Position numbers and translations under genes: made by a program
In this document: positions 22,400 to 35,300 of the stretch, in pieces
Layout of the letters: every line of letters starts with the position of its first letter
Position numbering within the stretch: position 1 is the stretch's first letter
The notes under the pieces: generated by a model
Seen by the model: the letters and a program-made list of their open reading frames with translations, nothing else
What the model was told of the DNA's origin: nothing
Databases searched by the model: none
Source of the DNA: Odobenus rosmarus divergens
Lineage: Eukaryota; Chordata; Mammalia; Carnivora; Odobenidae
DNA length: 64,000 nucleotides
Assembly: GCF_000321225.1 (NCBI RefSeq)
Contig: NW_004450481.1
Coordinates: forward strand, 2,310,931-2,374,930
Direction of reading: 5' to 3'

Positions 22400-25300
22400 A
22401 GTTCTGGAGACCCGGACTCAGACCCCGGAAGACGCTGAAATGAGGAGGGCGTATAATGAAGACAGGGGACCAGGGCGGGGGCTCGATCAGACCCACCAGA
22501 CTCCCCCCCGCCCTCACTGCGTGCCCTGACCTTACTACTGTGACCCTGACGCTAATTCGGACCCTGTCTCTAGTTCGGATCACTGCTAGCCCCAACCCTA
22601 GACTTACTTTAAACTGAGTGAAATATAACTCTGACCCAAGAGCCTGAAGGCCCCAGGGACCGAGCCCTTCTGGAAGCCAACACTGATCCTTGCTCTCACC
22701 CAAATGGAGGGACTGTTGCTCTTGGGTCGCCGATGTGGGCTTGCTCATATGGGCCCCTGTGGCTGGATGCTTGCTTGCCTCCCGTGTCTCCACAGGAGGG
22801 CAACAGACCCCTCTGGCTGCTGGATGCCCTCCTCCACTTGAACGGTCAGGTGTGTGCAGGGGGTGTGGCTTCCAGGACTAGACCCCCAGCCCGGACCCCT
22901 GTATCCACTCCCTCCCTGGGATCCCAGCACCACCCAGCAGAGGGCCAGGTCCAGAAAGGAAATCAGAACAGGATTGATGAGTGAATCAATGTGAACAGAA
23001 TTACAAAATGAAGATGATTTTGGACTGGGTAATCCTAGAGAAGTCAGAGCTGCCACACACTCCCCCAGCTCTGGGGAGCCAGGGAGGGCTTCCCATTTTA
23101 CTGGGCCTTGAAGCATGAACAGGAGTTTGCCACTGGGAGAAGGGTTTTCCAAGAGGCAAAAGCACTTGCAAAAGTGTAGAGGCAGAGTGCAGAATATTCT
23201 TTGGTCGGGGAGATGAGGGAGACGAAGCCAGAGCAGTAGGCAGAAGCAGACTGGGCTGGGCACCCAAAGAGAGGCTCGAAATGAAGAGGAGGGGGTCGAT
23301 TTGGGGCAGATAAAGTGGGAGAACAGGTGGTTTGCAACGGCTGCCTGGTATCCACCTTCTTGGAAGACAACAGGAGATGGCTAGATTCCTGGACTCTGTG
23401 GGGAGCATGCAGAGATGTGGGGTGGGGGGGACACTGAGGCAGGGAACTGGGGTTCTGGGAGGCCTCTCCCCAAACCTCAATCTACCCATCTGTGACATGG
23501 GCAGTTTGGATCCCTAGTCTGGGCAAAGCTTTCATCTTTGGACATAAGCTAGGGTTCACATTGTCAGAAGGTAGGGACCAGGGGTCCTGCCTCTGCCCCC
23601 ACTACACTGCCCCACAATGCCCAACGCCAAACACTCAGATGTCCCAAGGACACACCAGAGCCCATGATAGGATAGGGGCTTCTGCCTTGGTTCCAAAGCG
23701 CAGAACAAGGCTTGGGGAGCATGGAGGTGGCTGGGGAGCCCCGGGCCCCCCGAGGGCTGCTCTGTTTACCTGTGGCTGCCCGCCCGCCTCTGATGCAACA
23801 GGCAGGCTCTGGTTACATGAGGGCAGCAGCTGAAGCAGCTCTGGGAGTAGCCAGGACGTGTTGGGAAGGGTCTGCCTGATCTGAGCTGGCTGGGTCTACC
23901 CCCATGCATCCCACCCACTGCCCCCTCCCACCACTAGGGCTCCCTCCCATGTTCCTGCTCCTGCTCTCCCCCCGCACCACCACTCATGTTCCACACCCCC
24001 TTCCCATTCTGGCCAGTTCCACCTTCTATCACTTGCACTGTTTCCTATAACAGCCCCTCCTTTTTGTCTTTACCCCAGTTCCTGTCCTATACCCTCCCCC
24101 ATCACTGGCTGTGTCACCCCATGTGAACCTTCATCCCCTTGCAGGGCAGTCAAAGTCTCAACCTCAGTCTTCTCAGATGAGGGGACACCCTTAGTTGCTG
24201 GAGTATGAGGTTGGAGAGTGGAAGGGAGGGTTGGGGAGGAGTAGAAAGGGCCATAGAGGGGGATTTGGGAAGGGGCCTGGAGGATGGGGGATGTGTGCAC
24301 AGGTGGAGCTAGGGTGAGAAGGTAGGAAGGAATGGAAAAGCTGCCTCTCCCTCCTCCAGATCGCCTCCCACAATGTCAGAATGGGAAGGCTTTGAAGGAC
24401 CCTCCATGGCAAGTATAGTGTGGTCCAGTAGATAGGGCCTCGGGGTTAGAGAGCCTGGGTCCCCATCCCAGTTCCGGTTCCCACTCACTGCATGATCTCA
24501 GGCTGGTCACTGCACCACTGGGAGTCTGTTCGCTCATGTGAAAAATGGGGACAATAGCAGCCCCTCCTCCTGGAGGCTGGAATCATTTCGAGGCCCACCT
24601 TCAATGCCCCCTCCTCCCATCTGGGGTTCCTCTATCCCCATCCCTCCTCCCAGCCCAGCACTGACCCAGGCGGCTGGGGATGTCTGTGTCTGATTCGGTT
24701 TCCCCCAACAGGGAGGCTCCTCCAGGCCGGGTCCCGTATGGGGTGGCACCAAAGGGGTGTCTTCAAGGGTTTCTTGAAGAACTAGAGAGCCCTGGAGAGG
24801 GTCTGAGTGATGGAGGGGCATGGGGACCAAGCTTGAGGCATCCAAAGACTTTGCTGGGGGATGTGGCAGAGCTAGGAAGGAATTTCCTAGGGGTAGGACC
24901 CTCTGGGAGTGTAGAGCAGGCCTGAAATAAAAAACAGAACTTGGGTCGGGGCTAAGGACAAAAAGCCAAAACTGAAGTCTGATTCCCAACCTGACCACTG
25001 TGGGCCAGCTGGAGGCAAGTCACTGTTCTCTTGGGCCTCCTTTTACCCCATCCACAGATTTGAAAGAGCCTGGGGTGGCCTCACAATTCACCCAGAGCTG
25101 AGATCCTTTTCAGGTCATCCCTACCCTCATGCATGCTAGGTTCCAGCTTGAATGCCTCATGGGACAAGGAGCTTACTGCCTCTCTCCCAGCTACCCCCAA
25201 TTCCTATCTCTGGGGCTGTCCTGGGAGCAAATCCTACTGAGTCGGGTCTGGGAATGCCCACACCTCCACCTTGGCAAGGAGGGGAGGCTGCCAGCAGAGC

Positions 25301-27780
25301 CCAGGAGCAAGCACGTGAGGGTAGGTGCGAGGTCCTGTTGGGTAAACCGGCCTCATGGAACCTTAGTTCACGCTCTGAAAAATGGGGGCAAGGACGTATG
25401 GGGTGAAAAAGAGCAGAGGATCACAATGCGCACCCAGCAGGAACAGCCAGGAATGTGGACAATGACCACTTGGGAGGCCCACTGGCCTGACCAAGTCTTT
25501 GCTTCTTGCGCCCCCTGGTGGCCAGCGGGTGTGAACGTTCTCTAGGTGGGAGTGGGAGACGGACATGCAAATGAATGCAAATAAACTAGCGACCTAGGGA
25601 GCCCCCAGGCTGGGAGTGTGAGGGGTCTTCAGGCCAGAGTCCTGCTCTTTGAATGGAGAAGACTATGAGTCATTAGCTGAGATCACACGGAGGGACTGTG
25701 GGTGATGGGGAGCCCTGGGAGGGTCTGGGGCACACCATGGCTGCTCCCGCCAAGCCCTCAGCAACCCCTGGAATATATGCAATTAACTTATTTAGCTGCC
25801 TGTCTGGCCTGTCCGTCTGACCCCTAGGTCTGACAGGGCTGGCCTGTCTTGCTCACCAGGGCATCCCCTGGGCAGGGCCTGGCCCACAGAGGGCAGTCAA
25901 GGTTTGCTGGACAAATGGCTGCTTGATAGACAGGTGGAAGGACAGTCGGACAAGAAGTGCCTTCAGAGTGGGCAAACAAGAGGGAGAGTGAATCTGGGGG
26001 ATGCCACACACCAGTCAAGGCCACTAATGGGGTGGACTTAAGGATCCTCCCTCCCTGCAAAACTGAGCTGGGGCAATGCGGAGGCAGGATGGTGGACTGA
26101 GGCCCCTAATACACCCTAGAAAGGGGAAAGAACTGACCTATTTCCTGGCTGTGGGAGGTAGTCCTTCCACACCTCCTGTGTTCATGAACCCCGTTCTAGG
26201 CCCTCAGGCTCCTCCACAATACTGATACCCCACCAGGACCCTCTCTCCCCTAGGGTGACCCTGACTCTTGGCACCCCTCTCTTCCAACCAGAGCAGTGGG
26301 CCTGGGACTCACCCTGACTCTACCCCAAACAACTCCATTCTGCTCTCCCTGATATCTGGTGCTGGATACTGCACTGACACACAGCTGACCTTGGAGGGGT
26401 ACAAACTGTGCACCATGACCTTCCAGCCTTGACAGTCATAGCGGTCAGTGTGGGCTCTCCTGCAGTCAGCAGAAATTGACTCAGAGCAATTTTGGCAAAT
26501 ACAGTAAGTTGGAGACTAATGATACTGAGGAATCAAGTTTTGCTGGTGTCAGGTACAGATGGGTCTAAGACCCCACGAGTGTTCTTGGTCTCCCCTTCTA
26601 TCTGCCTAGCTCAACAACCCTAATGGGAAGACAGTGACTTCCCCATGCTTCCCAGCAAAATTTCTGGGTGAGATCTCTCCCTAGGTCACACGCTCATCTC
26701 CACCCAGTCTCGGTGACCTGGGAGAGGGAGGCTCTGATTGGCCAATGAAAGGTAGCTTTTCCATATGGCCCGAGTCTGGGGTGGGCATTTCTGCTCAAGA
26801 CAGAATGCAGGCCATGCAGGTAGGTACACAAATGCCCCCCTCAGCCTGTAGGGAAGGTCCAGCCCAGCCTTCCTTGTCCAGGAGGAGAAAGGGAGGACCA
26901 GAGAAACCCAGCTCTGGGCCCCATGTCACACAGCATGTCAGAGACAGGGCTGGGACTAAGCCAGACGAGTCCACTGTGTGACCTTGTACAGCTCATGCCA
27001 CCTCTTGAAGACTCTTTTCCCATTTGTATTTGAGGGTGACACCTGCCTTACAGGGCTGCCTGAGGATGAAGGATGAAAAGATGACCCTTGCAAAAGCCCC
27101 AGCAGTGCCGGGCACACAGTGAGTGGCTGATCAGGTTTAACAGGGTGGCAGTTATTGGTCTGAGGGGCCATGGCCATGACCGTGTCCATGATTGATGGGG
27201 GGCAGGCAGGTGTCCAGGGGCAGCAAAGCCTTATCTCTAGACATTCACAGAGGGGCTCAGAGGCTCTGGGCAGAAGAGGAATGTGCTGACCACACTTACT
27301 CGGTCTTCAGTCCCTGCCAGATCCCAGAGTTGTGTCCAAAGGCCTGGCTTTAGTTGGGCTGGGGGATGAGAGTCAGGGAGAGGTGTGAGACCCTCAGGGC
27401 TGCAAGGCCACCCTGATGAGGCAGCACCTGAGGCAGGAGCCTGGGTGGGACTGGGAGAAGTGAAACCCAGGGCTTGGAGGGTCCGGGTATGACTCCCACT
27501 TCTGGTCAAGGGTGGTGACCCTGCCTCACCTCTCTGAGCCTGTTTCCTCTTCTATAAAAGGGAACTGTGCGTACAGCCCCAGGACTGGAAAGGCAGGTGA
27601 AGTCAGAAGCCAGGGAGACTGCAACTTGACCCTATAAAGACCACCAATCACCCTGTGGGGCGCAGTATCGGGGGAAAAGTGGGGATGGAAGACTCTGAGA
27701 GGGACAGTGGGCAGCAATTCTGAAGAGGAAGGGACCAGGGTCTGTAGGGACACAGGCAGGATCTGGAGGAGCCACAGAGC
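22400..27780. other. Region without recognised genes
   Basis: Mostly unique sequence with no recognisable coding exon on either strand. Contains a MIR-like patch near 24.42-24.56 kb and a double octamer motif at 25565-25582. Confidence 0.5.
25565..25582 (+). promoter_or_regulatory. Double octamer ATGCAAAT, ten bases apart
   Basis: Two complete ATGCAAAT octamers start at 25565 and 25575, one helical turn apart, so POU-domain proteins would sit on the same DNA face. Function is inferred only. Confidence 0.4.
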
Positions 27781-29334
27781 ATTTTATTCCGAGGGGCTGC
27801 AGGAGCAGAGGGGCGGTAGAAGACACGCGGTGTCGGAAGGGCAGTACCCTTGAGGCTGGACGGTGGGAGGGACCAGGGCAAAGACAAGGGAGGAGGGAGA
27901 TGGTGGTCTGTGGGCCCAGGGCTGGTGGGCAACCCTGTGCAGGCCACTGGGGTGGGCTGCTGATGCTCTTGGCAGCGCCCCCTGCTCCAGGCCCTCCTGA
28001 TGCCCCCTAGGCAATCCCACAGCCTGTGGGACTCCCCAGTACCCCGAGAGAGCTAAACGTAGCACCCAGCAGCTGTTCACGAAGTCCTCACACCGCACAG
28101 GCAGGAACTCTGTTGTCTCTCGGCTCTGGGGAGGCGCTATTGCTCTGGGGCTGTGAAGGCCCGGTCCCCACCCCAGCCCTCTGGGAGCGCCATCACAGTG
28201 CCCGGCAAATGAGCAGGGCTTTGAGAGCTACAGGAGTAAGGGCTAGAAAGTCCCTCAGGGGCCTCCCATCTGCCGGGGTCTGCCCTCCACGGGCACAGAA
28301 GAGCAACATGCGCGGCCTTCCTGGGCGCCATGCTCTCCTCACATGGTCAGCCACACTCTTGGTGTTGATGCCTCCCTGCAGGCCTCACCCCTTGGCTTTT
28401 GGGCCTGGCCACATGGCTGGCCTTGACCAATGGAACAGCCGCAAGGTGAACGTCGTGCATGCTGGGGCTGCTCTCTTTGGCACCCGGTCCCCAGAGAAGC
28501 CTGGGCTGGCCTGCCTGGGAGGCCATGCCCAGGAGGACTGGACCCCCAGCAGCCAGACAGCAGTGGTCAAGATTCAGATGTGACAGCAAGGCCGCCTCTG
28601 ACTGTGCAGCCCCATCAAACTCTGATGAGTGCCAGATGGTGGCCTCCAGGTCAGCCCGGCCAACCTGCCCAGCGGGGCCCAGCCCACGTTGCAGAACTGT
28701 GAGCAGGCCCACGACTGGTATGTCAGCCCCTAAGTTCTGGGAAAGTCTGTCATGCGGCAGTAGCTGACAGCTACAACACACATCACTGGGCGCAGCACCC
28801 TCCGCTGCCTGACGAGCCACTCTGACAGAAGGGAAAAGCAGAGACCAGAGAGGGGAGGGACTTTCTCAGGGTCACACGGCAGGTCGGCAGTGGGACGAAG
28901 ATTCCTGAGCTGGGTGGGTAACCGCCATGCTGGGCTCTGCCTGAGAGAATGTGTGTGAGCAGAGCAAGCAGTGGGCACGTGGCAGGTTAGGAGAAGCATG
29001 GAATCCCCTTTCTGTCTTGGCAGGGGGAACTTGGGGTTGGGACAGGGTCTGTGGCCTGGATAAGGGGCAGGAAGGTGGCAGAAAAGAGCACGAGGGAGAA
29101 GGGCTGACGATGTCCTGAGCAGCAGAGGGCTCAAGGTCCCTACCACCCTGAAGCCTCCCACTGATGAAAGCATCCTACAAGCCAGGGAGAAAGCCCACAT
29201 GGTTAGACAAGCAGGTCCCTTTTGGGACACTGAGAGGGTGGGTTAGTTCAGAGCACGGAGGAAGGAGGCTCATGGCCCCACTTGGCACTGACCTGCGTCA
29301 GAGGGGCCAAAGCACCTCCAAGTCTCTTCTGAGC
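27765..29334 (-). other. BORCS8: Probable BORCS8 3' UTR
   Basis: Follows the BORCS8 stop and ends at the AATAAA near 27785. It contains no conserved coding sequence. The extent is inferred from the signal alone. Confidence 0.45.
27783..27788 (-). terminator. BORCS8: Candidate BORCS8 polyadenylation signal
   Basis: AATAAA on the minus strand about 1.55 kb downstream of the BORCS8 stop. The only clear hexamer I saw between the stop and this point, so the 3' UTR probably runs 29334 to about 27765. Confidence 0.5.
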
Positions 29335-29368
29335 TCAGGCTGAGGAGGGTGGGGGTGGTTCCTCAGGG
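29335..29368 (-). CDS. BORCS8: BORCS8 coding exon 5 (C-terminus)
   Basis: After the acceptor TTCCAG it encodes PEEPPPPSSA and stop TGA at 29337-29335. The first base completes a split Ser codon. Confidence 0.93.
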
Positions 29369-32300
29369 CTGGAACAAAACATGTGCAGCATCCTTGACGC
29401 CGAGGTCAGAGGCCAGTCGGGCCTGCTCACTTAGGCGAGATGGGACTGGATCACCCTCCGGTCCCCTAAGACCCCTGGCCTCAGCCTTCAGGGCACCCTC
29501 TGTAAAAATGGGACCAGCCACCCACTTCAGAGGTCATGGTGGGGACTCATGCAGGACCGGGCCCTTCAAACCCACAGGGCTGGCACAGAGAAGGGGGAGA
29601 AGCGCATCACGCCACTATGGCCTTTTTCAGAAGCACCTGCCTTTTCACAGTGGCAGGCTCAAGCAATGCCTTCGAAAGCACTCGGGACACCGTGAATGAA
29701 AAGTCAGAGCGATGGCTTTTCGCAGCCCTACTGTGCCCAGGGTGCCATGTGTGACACTACACAGTAAACTCTCATCCGGATGGTGGCTGTCACCGACCTG
29801 CGGCACAACGAACCCAGAGAAACGCACGTGATGCTACCCTCAGGAACGGCGGCATGCCCATTCTTACACATCCACAAGGCTTTTTTTGTTTTTGACAATT
29901 CTTGTGTCTCAGTTTTCAGAAACAGTGACACAGATTTTTTTTTCTTTCTAAACATCTGGTGGGGGACAGGCATGCCAGAACCCCTAAACTGCAGGAGCCA
30001 GACATATTTCAAAGTCGGGTTCCAGCTCACAGCACGTGCCCATGTGTTCAAATGTATGTTTATTACGTTAGTGTGAAAATGAAAACAAAAACTCTCTCCC
30101 CCGTGTGCAAGGACTGCAAGTGCTTTTCATTTTGAGACCGTCTGGTGCTCGGTCTGAAGCCTCCTTCAGCTCCGGGGCCCTCCTTGCTGCTGGTAAGGCT
30201 CCCCCCACCTTGCTCCCCAGCTCCGGTCACACCCACCTCCTAGATGTTCCTTCAACACCAGCCCCAGATCACCAGCCCCAAGGCCTCTGGCCTCACCAGG
30301 GCACCTCTGTCTGCATGGTGTTCAGGCCTCTGCTCCCACCTCCCTTTTCTTCCTTCATGCATCTGAAGTGCTCTTGTCTGTTCCGTGTTTACCTGGTCGC
30401 TGTGTGCTTCCCCGTGAGACCATGAGCACGCGGGTGTTGGTCACTGCCATGTCCCCAGTCCCCAGCCCAGGGCTGGACCCACAGCAGAGCTCAGGACTAG
30501 GTGCTGAGTGGCTGAACTCTCCCACTACAGATGCCAAAGGACAAGAGGAAGCCACCAGATACCATGAGATGAGGAAAGGGAGCTAAGGAGTGAGAAGCGG
30601 CAGTTCCTGGCTGAGCAGCAAAGGTCCTTACAGCGAGGAGGCTGAGAGCAGCAGGAGGGCGCGGTCCCCGGAGCTACCTGTGGCCCTGGGCAGCAGCGTT
30701 CATGTGGTCCCGGATGCTGATGGCCTGTTTGAGAAGACCCTCCACGCTGCGGAAGTAGATGCTGCTGTCGACGAGGTTCTTCACGGCGCTAAAATGGGAG
30801 GATGGACCCGGTCGGCGCCATGCCTGCTTTACCCTCCCCTTCCCATGCGTGCAGGTGTATCCTCTCAAACGGAGGTTGGTGGGGGTCCTGCACGGGCTCA
30901 GGGCTCAGCAGGCACCTGGGGGATACTATGGTCCTCCTGGAGGGCTCATCATGGGCTTCAACTTTAGATTTCTCTGCTGTGCCTAGATGACATCCATCCA
31001 ACAGAGCACATGATGGCCAGATGCAACTTTTTTTTAAGTTTTTATTTATTTATTCACTTAAGTAATCTCTACACCTAACACAGGGCTCGAACTCATGACC
31101 CCGAGATCAAGGGTCACATGCTCTTTCTCCTGAGGCAGCCAGGCACCCCAGACGCAACTTTTACATCCCTGCTGCGAGATCAACTAATCTTTTTTTGTTT
31201 GTCTGTTTGGTTTGGTTTTTCGTAAAGATTTTATTTATTTATTGGAGAGAGAGAGAGACAGCACAAGCAGGGGGAATGGCAGAGGGAGAGAGAGAAGCAG
31301 GCCCCCCGCTGAGCAGGGAGCCTGATGTGGAACTGGATCCCAGGACGCTGGGATCACGACCTCAGCCAAAGGTAGACGCTTAACCAACTGAGCCACCCAG
31401 GTGCCCCTAGATCACCTAATGTTTTGAAGACACTATAAGCATGTAAAGATACCCTCAAAGACATCTTGCTTTCCTCTTAGATAACCTATTCCTGCCTCTG
31501 AAGGAAGCTTATCAACTCAACTATGAAAAGCTCTGGAGGGAGGGCGCCTGGGTGGCTCAGTTGGTTAGGCGACNNNNNNNNNNNNNNNNNNNNNNNNNNN
31601 NNNNNNNNNNNNNNNNNNNNNNNNNNNNNNNNNNNNNNNNNNNNNNNNNNNNNNNNNNNNNNNNNNNNNNNNNNNNNNNNNNNNNNNNNNNNNNNNNNNN
31701 NNNNNNNNNNNNNNNNNNNNNNNNNNNNNNNNNNNNNNNNNNNNNNNNNNNNNNNNNNNNNNNNNNNNNNNNNNNNNNNNNNNNNNNNNNNNNNNNNNNN
31801 NNNNNNNNNNNNNNNNNNNNNNNTAACCTCGTGTTGGTGCCACATTGATGAATGTCTAAGGAAAATGGCCTTTCCAAAGGCACTACAGGAAAATGTTTAC
31901 CAGGCCACTCAGGGCCTTGCTAATGCCAGGAAGTCACCTGTGTAACATCTGCAGTAAAAATAAAAATGTCATTTTAAAGCCCTTCTAATAAAGACCAAGA
32001 AATCACTCCCATTTATTATCAGCCAGGGACCTGCTGAAAAATGGCCAGGAGATCAAAGCGGGAGTGGGGGCAGGGAGGAGCCTTGGCTGTCACCTGCTCT
32101 GTTAGCTTGCTCATCTTAGCACCACCAAATGCAGTCAGCTTTTCTGTGTTTGCCCACCTTGATAAAAAGCTCGCTATTATAAGTTCCCTACTGAATAGTT
32201 TACCCCAATTTAATACCTTTAAATTTTACACCAACTGTTAACACTGTGTAAAGCATTTTGAACAACTAAAAGATAAGGGCTCTTTCATGTCCGTAAAGGA

Positions 32301-35300
32301 AACCTGGTCTCTTAGCATAGAGAAATTTACATCTCCCTCAAGAGAAGTGCTCAGAGTACACTGGCCTCCTGCCTAGCTCAGCATGGCCCAGGGAACTTTC
32401 TGGAACATGGTAGATACATTCTTTATCCACTGACTTGGCTGCTAAGCACCTGAAATATGGTTATGTGAGACAGAGGAGATGAATCTTTTATTTCATTTTG
32501 CTGCATTAAAATTTTAAGCGTGAACAGTCACCCATAGCCTGGACTCCTGTACTAGATGGGGCAGCTAGAAGAACCGGGAGAAGTACAGACTCTGACGTGT
32601 TCTCCCTTTAACCTGGGCCTCGCTAGCGAGCTCGCAGCTGTCCAGAAGCTGTCTCGCAGCTGTTTGGCAGACGTGAGACAGAAACTCCTCTACTTCTTTT
32701 CTACTCTTCCTTGAGCTAATTAAGGAGGGTATCTGAGGCCACCATCCTCAAGAAAACGCCATCTGGGGCGCCTGGGTGGCTCAGTCGTTGAGCGTCTGCC
32801 TTCGGCTCAGGTCATGATCCCGGGGTCCTGGGATCAAGCCCCACATTGGGCTCCCTGCTCAGCAGGGAGCCTGCTTCTCCCTCTCCCACTCCCCCTGCTT
32901 GTGTTCCTGCTCTCGCTATCTCTGTCTCTGTCAAATAAATAAATAAAATCTTAAAAAAAAAAAACAAAAAAACCGCCATCTGTCCCAGTGAAGGGGCCAA
33001 GGCTGCTGATGGCAGAACACTCAGCTCAGTGCCCCTGGCAGCAGGACTTCCTGTCAAGGAACCTTCGCCCACACAACAGAAACAGGCAGGCCAAGCCCAC
33101 GGTGCCACAGATGAGAACTGCTGGTGTGTCCGGCCTCTACCAAAATGACTTAGCCAGCACAAAGGGCAAGTAGCACTTCTAAATAAAACTGCCAGACTCC
33201 CGAGGCAAAGAGAACAAGCCAGGACATTAAGTATAGTTAGGGGAACCAACAGAAGAGCAGGAGGCAAGCCCTACAAATGTGCAATGATGAAAAGAAACGC
33301 TGACTACCACTTTTTACTCTCTCACACACCTTTCCCGTGGCGGGGGCGGGGCGGAGAAGATCTGAAGATTTAGTGAAAGCTAAACACAAACTAAGAAGAA
33401 TAGGAATAAAGGGTCCACCCACGTTCACAGCAGCACTATCCACAGTAGCTAAAGCATGGAAGCCACCCAAATGTCCACTGACAGATGCCTACGATGTGGT
33501 GCCCCTATGCAATGGGATGCCATTCGACCTTCAAGAGGAAGGACATTCTGACACAGGCTGCCACATAGGGAGACCTGGGGGACAGCATGCTGAGGGACAG
33601 GAGATGGACACAAAAGACAAACACTGTAGACTCCAATTGTGTTAGGTCCCTAGAATGGTCAGATTCTTAAACAGGAAACAGAATGGTGGATGCCAGGGGC
33701 TAGGAGAGAGGGGAAGGTGAATTAGTGTTTAACGGGGAGAATTTCAGATTTGCCAGATGAAAAAAATTCTGGAAATGGATGGTGGTGATGGCTGCACAGC
33801 ATTACGAATGTATTTAATACCACTGAACTGTACACTTAAAAATGGTCAAGGTGATAAATTTTATGTGTATGTTACACAATGAAAAAAAACTGGAGGGGCG
33901 ACTCGCTGGCTCACTTAGTGGAGCTTGCAGCTCTTGACCTCAGGGTCCTGAGTTTGAGCCCCACATTGGGTGTGGAGCCTACTTAAAATTAAAAGAAAAA
34001 ATTGGAAAGAAATCAAAATTTAAGGGGCACCTGGGTGGCTCAGTCCGTTAAGAGTCTGCTTTCAGGCCAGGTCATGATCCCAGAGCCCTGGGATCGAGTC
34101 CCACATTGGGCTCCCTGCTCAGTGGGGAGTCTCTCACTCTCCCTCTGCACCCCCCGCACTTGTGCTAATAAATAAATAAAATCTTAAAATAAATAAAATA
34201 AATAAATACATAAACATTTAAACATAAACAGCCATATTTGTGCTTTGGCCCTCCCCCCAAGCTGCTGTTCATCCCACTGGCCAGTCTGTGGTCCTGGCTG
34301 TGGGATGGAAATGCCCCTTGAGGCACTGGCTCCCGGCCCAGTTGGTACCTCCCCGAAACCGCTATCACCCCTTCCTATGACACATGGGGAGGGGCTCAGC
34401 TCCCTGAAGAAGCCTGCCTGAGGCACGTGCGGGTTGGGCCAATGGTGAGAAGCACAGGCCTGGGCTGGAACCTGCTGTGTGGCCAGGTAAGTCAAGATCC
34501 ACATGCTTCAACTCAGGTGCATTCAGCAAGGCAAGATTCACTGGGCAGCTGGCTGAGATGCCCCTGAATGCCCAAGAGGTGCCCCTGAATGCCCAAGGGG
34601 TGCCCCCCCGGCAGTGGGGAGGCTGCAGTGCTCACCTGCAGGCATACTCCACTGTGTAAATGGCTCCCTGGCTCTGCTCTTCCCACCGCTGCATATCGGC
34701 CTGTGGGGGATAGGAAGCTGTTATCAAGGGGGCTGCCACCTCCACCCTCCTAGTTCTCTGGGACGGAGCACCTGATCACCCATCACTGTGGCCACAGAGA
34801 CCAGCCACCTCCATTCTGATCTTCCCTCCTACAGATCCCCTCCCCCACCAGTCTGGGCTTTCTCTGAACACCTGGCTACCGTGCTTCAGAGCTTCTGCAT
34901 TGGCTGTTCCCTCTGCCTGGGTCCACACGCAGCTGCCTCCTTCTCACTACACAGGTCACAACAAATGCACATCCTGCGTCCCCTTCTCCCAAGGCTGTCC
35001 ACCCATGGCCCCAACCTGTCTCAGTCACCTTGTGCCTCCTTGCTGGGGTCCCAGCTTTGACTCCTCCCCCAACAGCCCCAGCTCCACATAGCAGGTCCTG
35101 GCTCATGACGTGAGGACTCTGGGGGAGGGCAGGGGAAAGAGCAAGTGGAGCTCACCTTATGCTGGGCCAGCTCGGGCAGAGAGCGGCGCACATGTTCCTG
35201 CAGCCGGTATAGGGCCACGGATGGCTCGTTGGCAAGGACATAGACGCTCTCAGTGAACTTGTCTGTGACTGGATTGAGAATCAACAGTTGGGGGTAGGGG

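Noticed and set aside
21987..22529. 180-codon plus-strand open frame
   Set aside because: It starts inside a degenerate AC-rich repeat and crosses the GC-rich promoter candidate. Compositional, with no recognisable domain.
31486..31945. Open frames across the N run
   Set aside because: They consist of N-coded residues and have no meaning.
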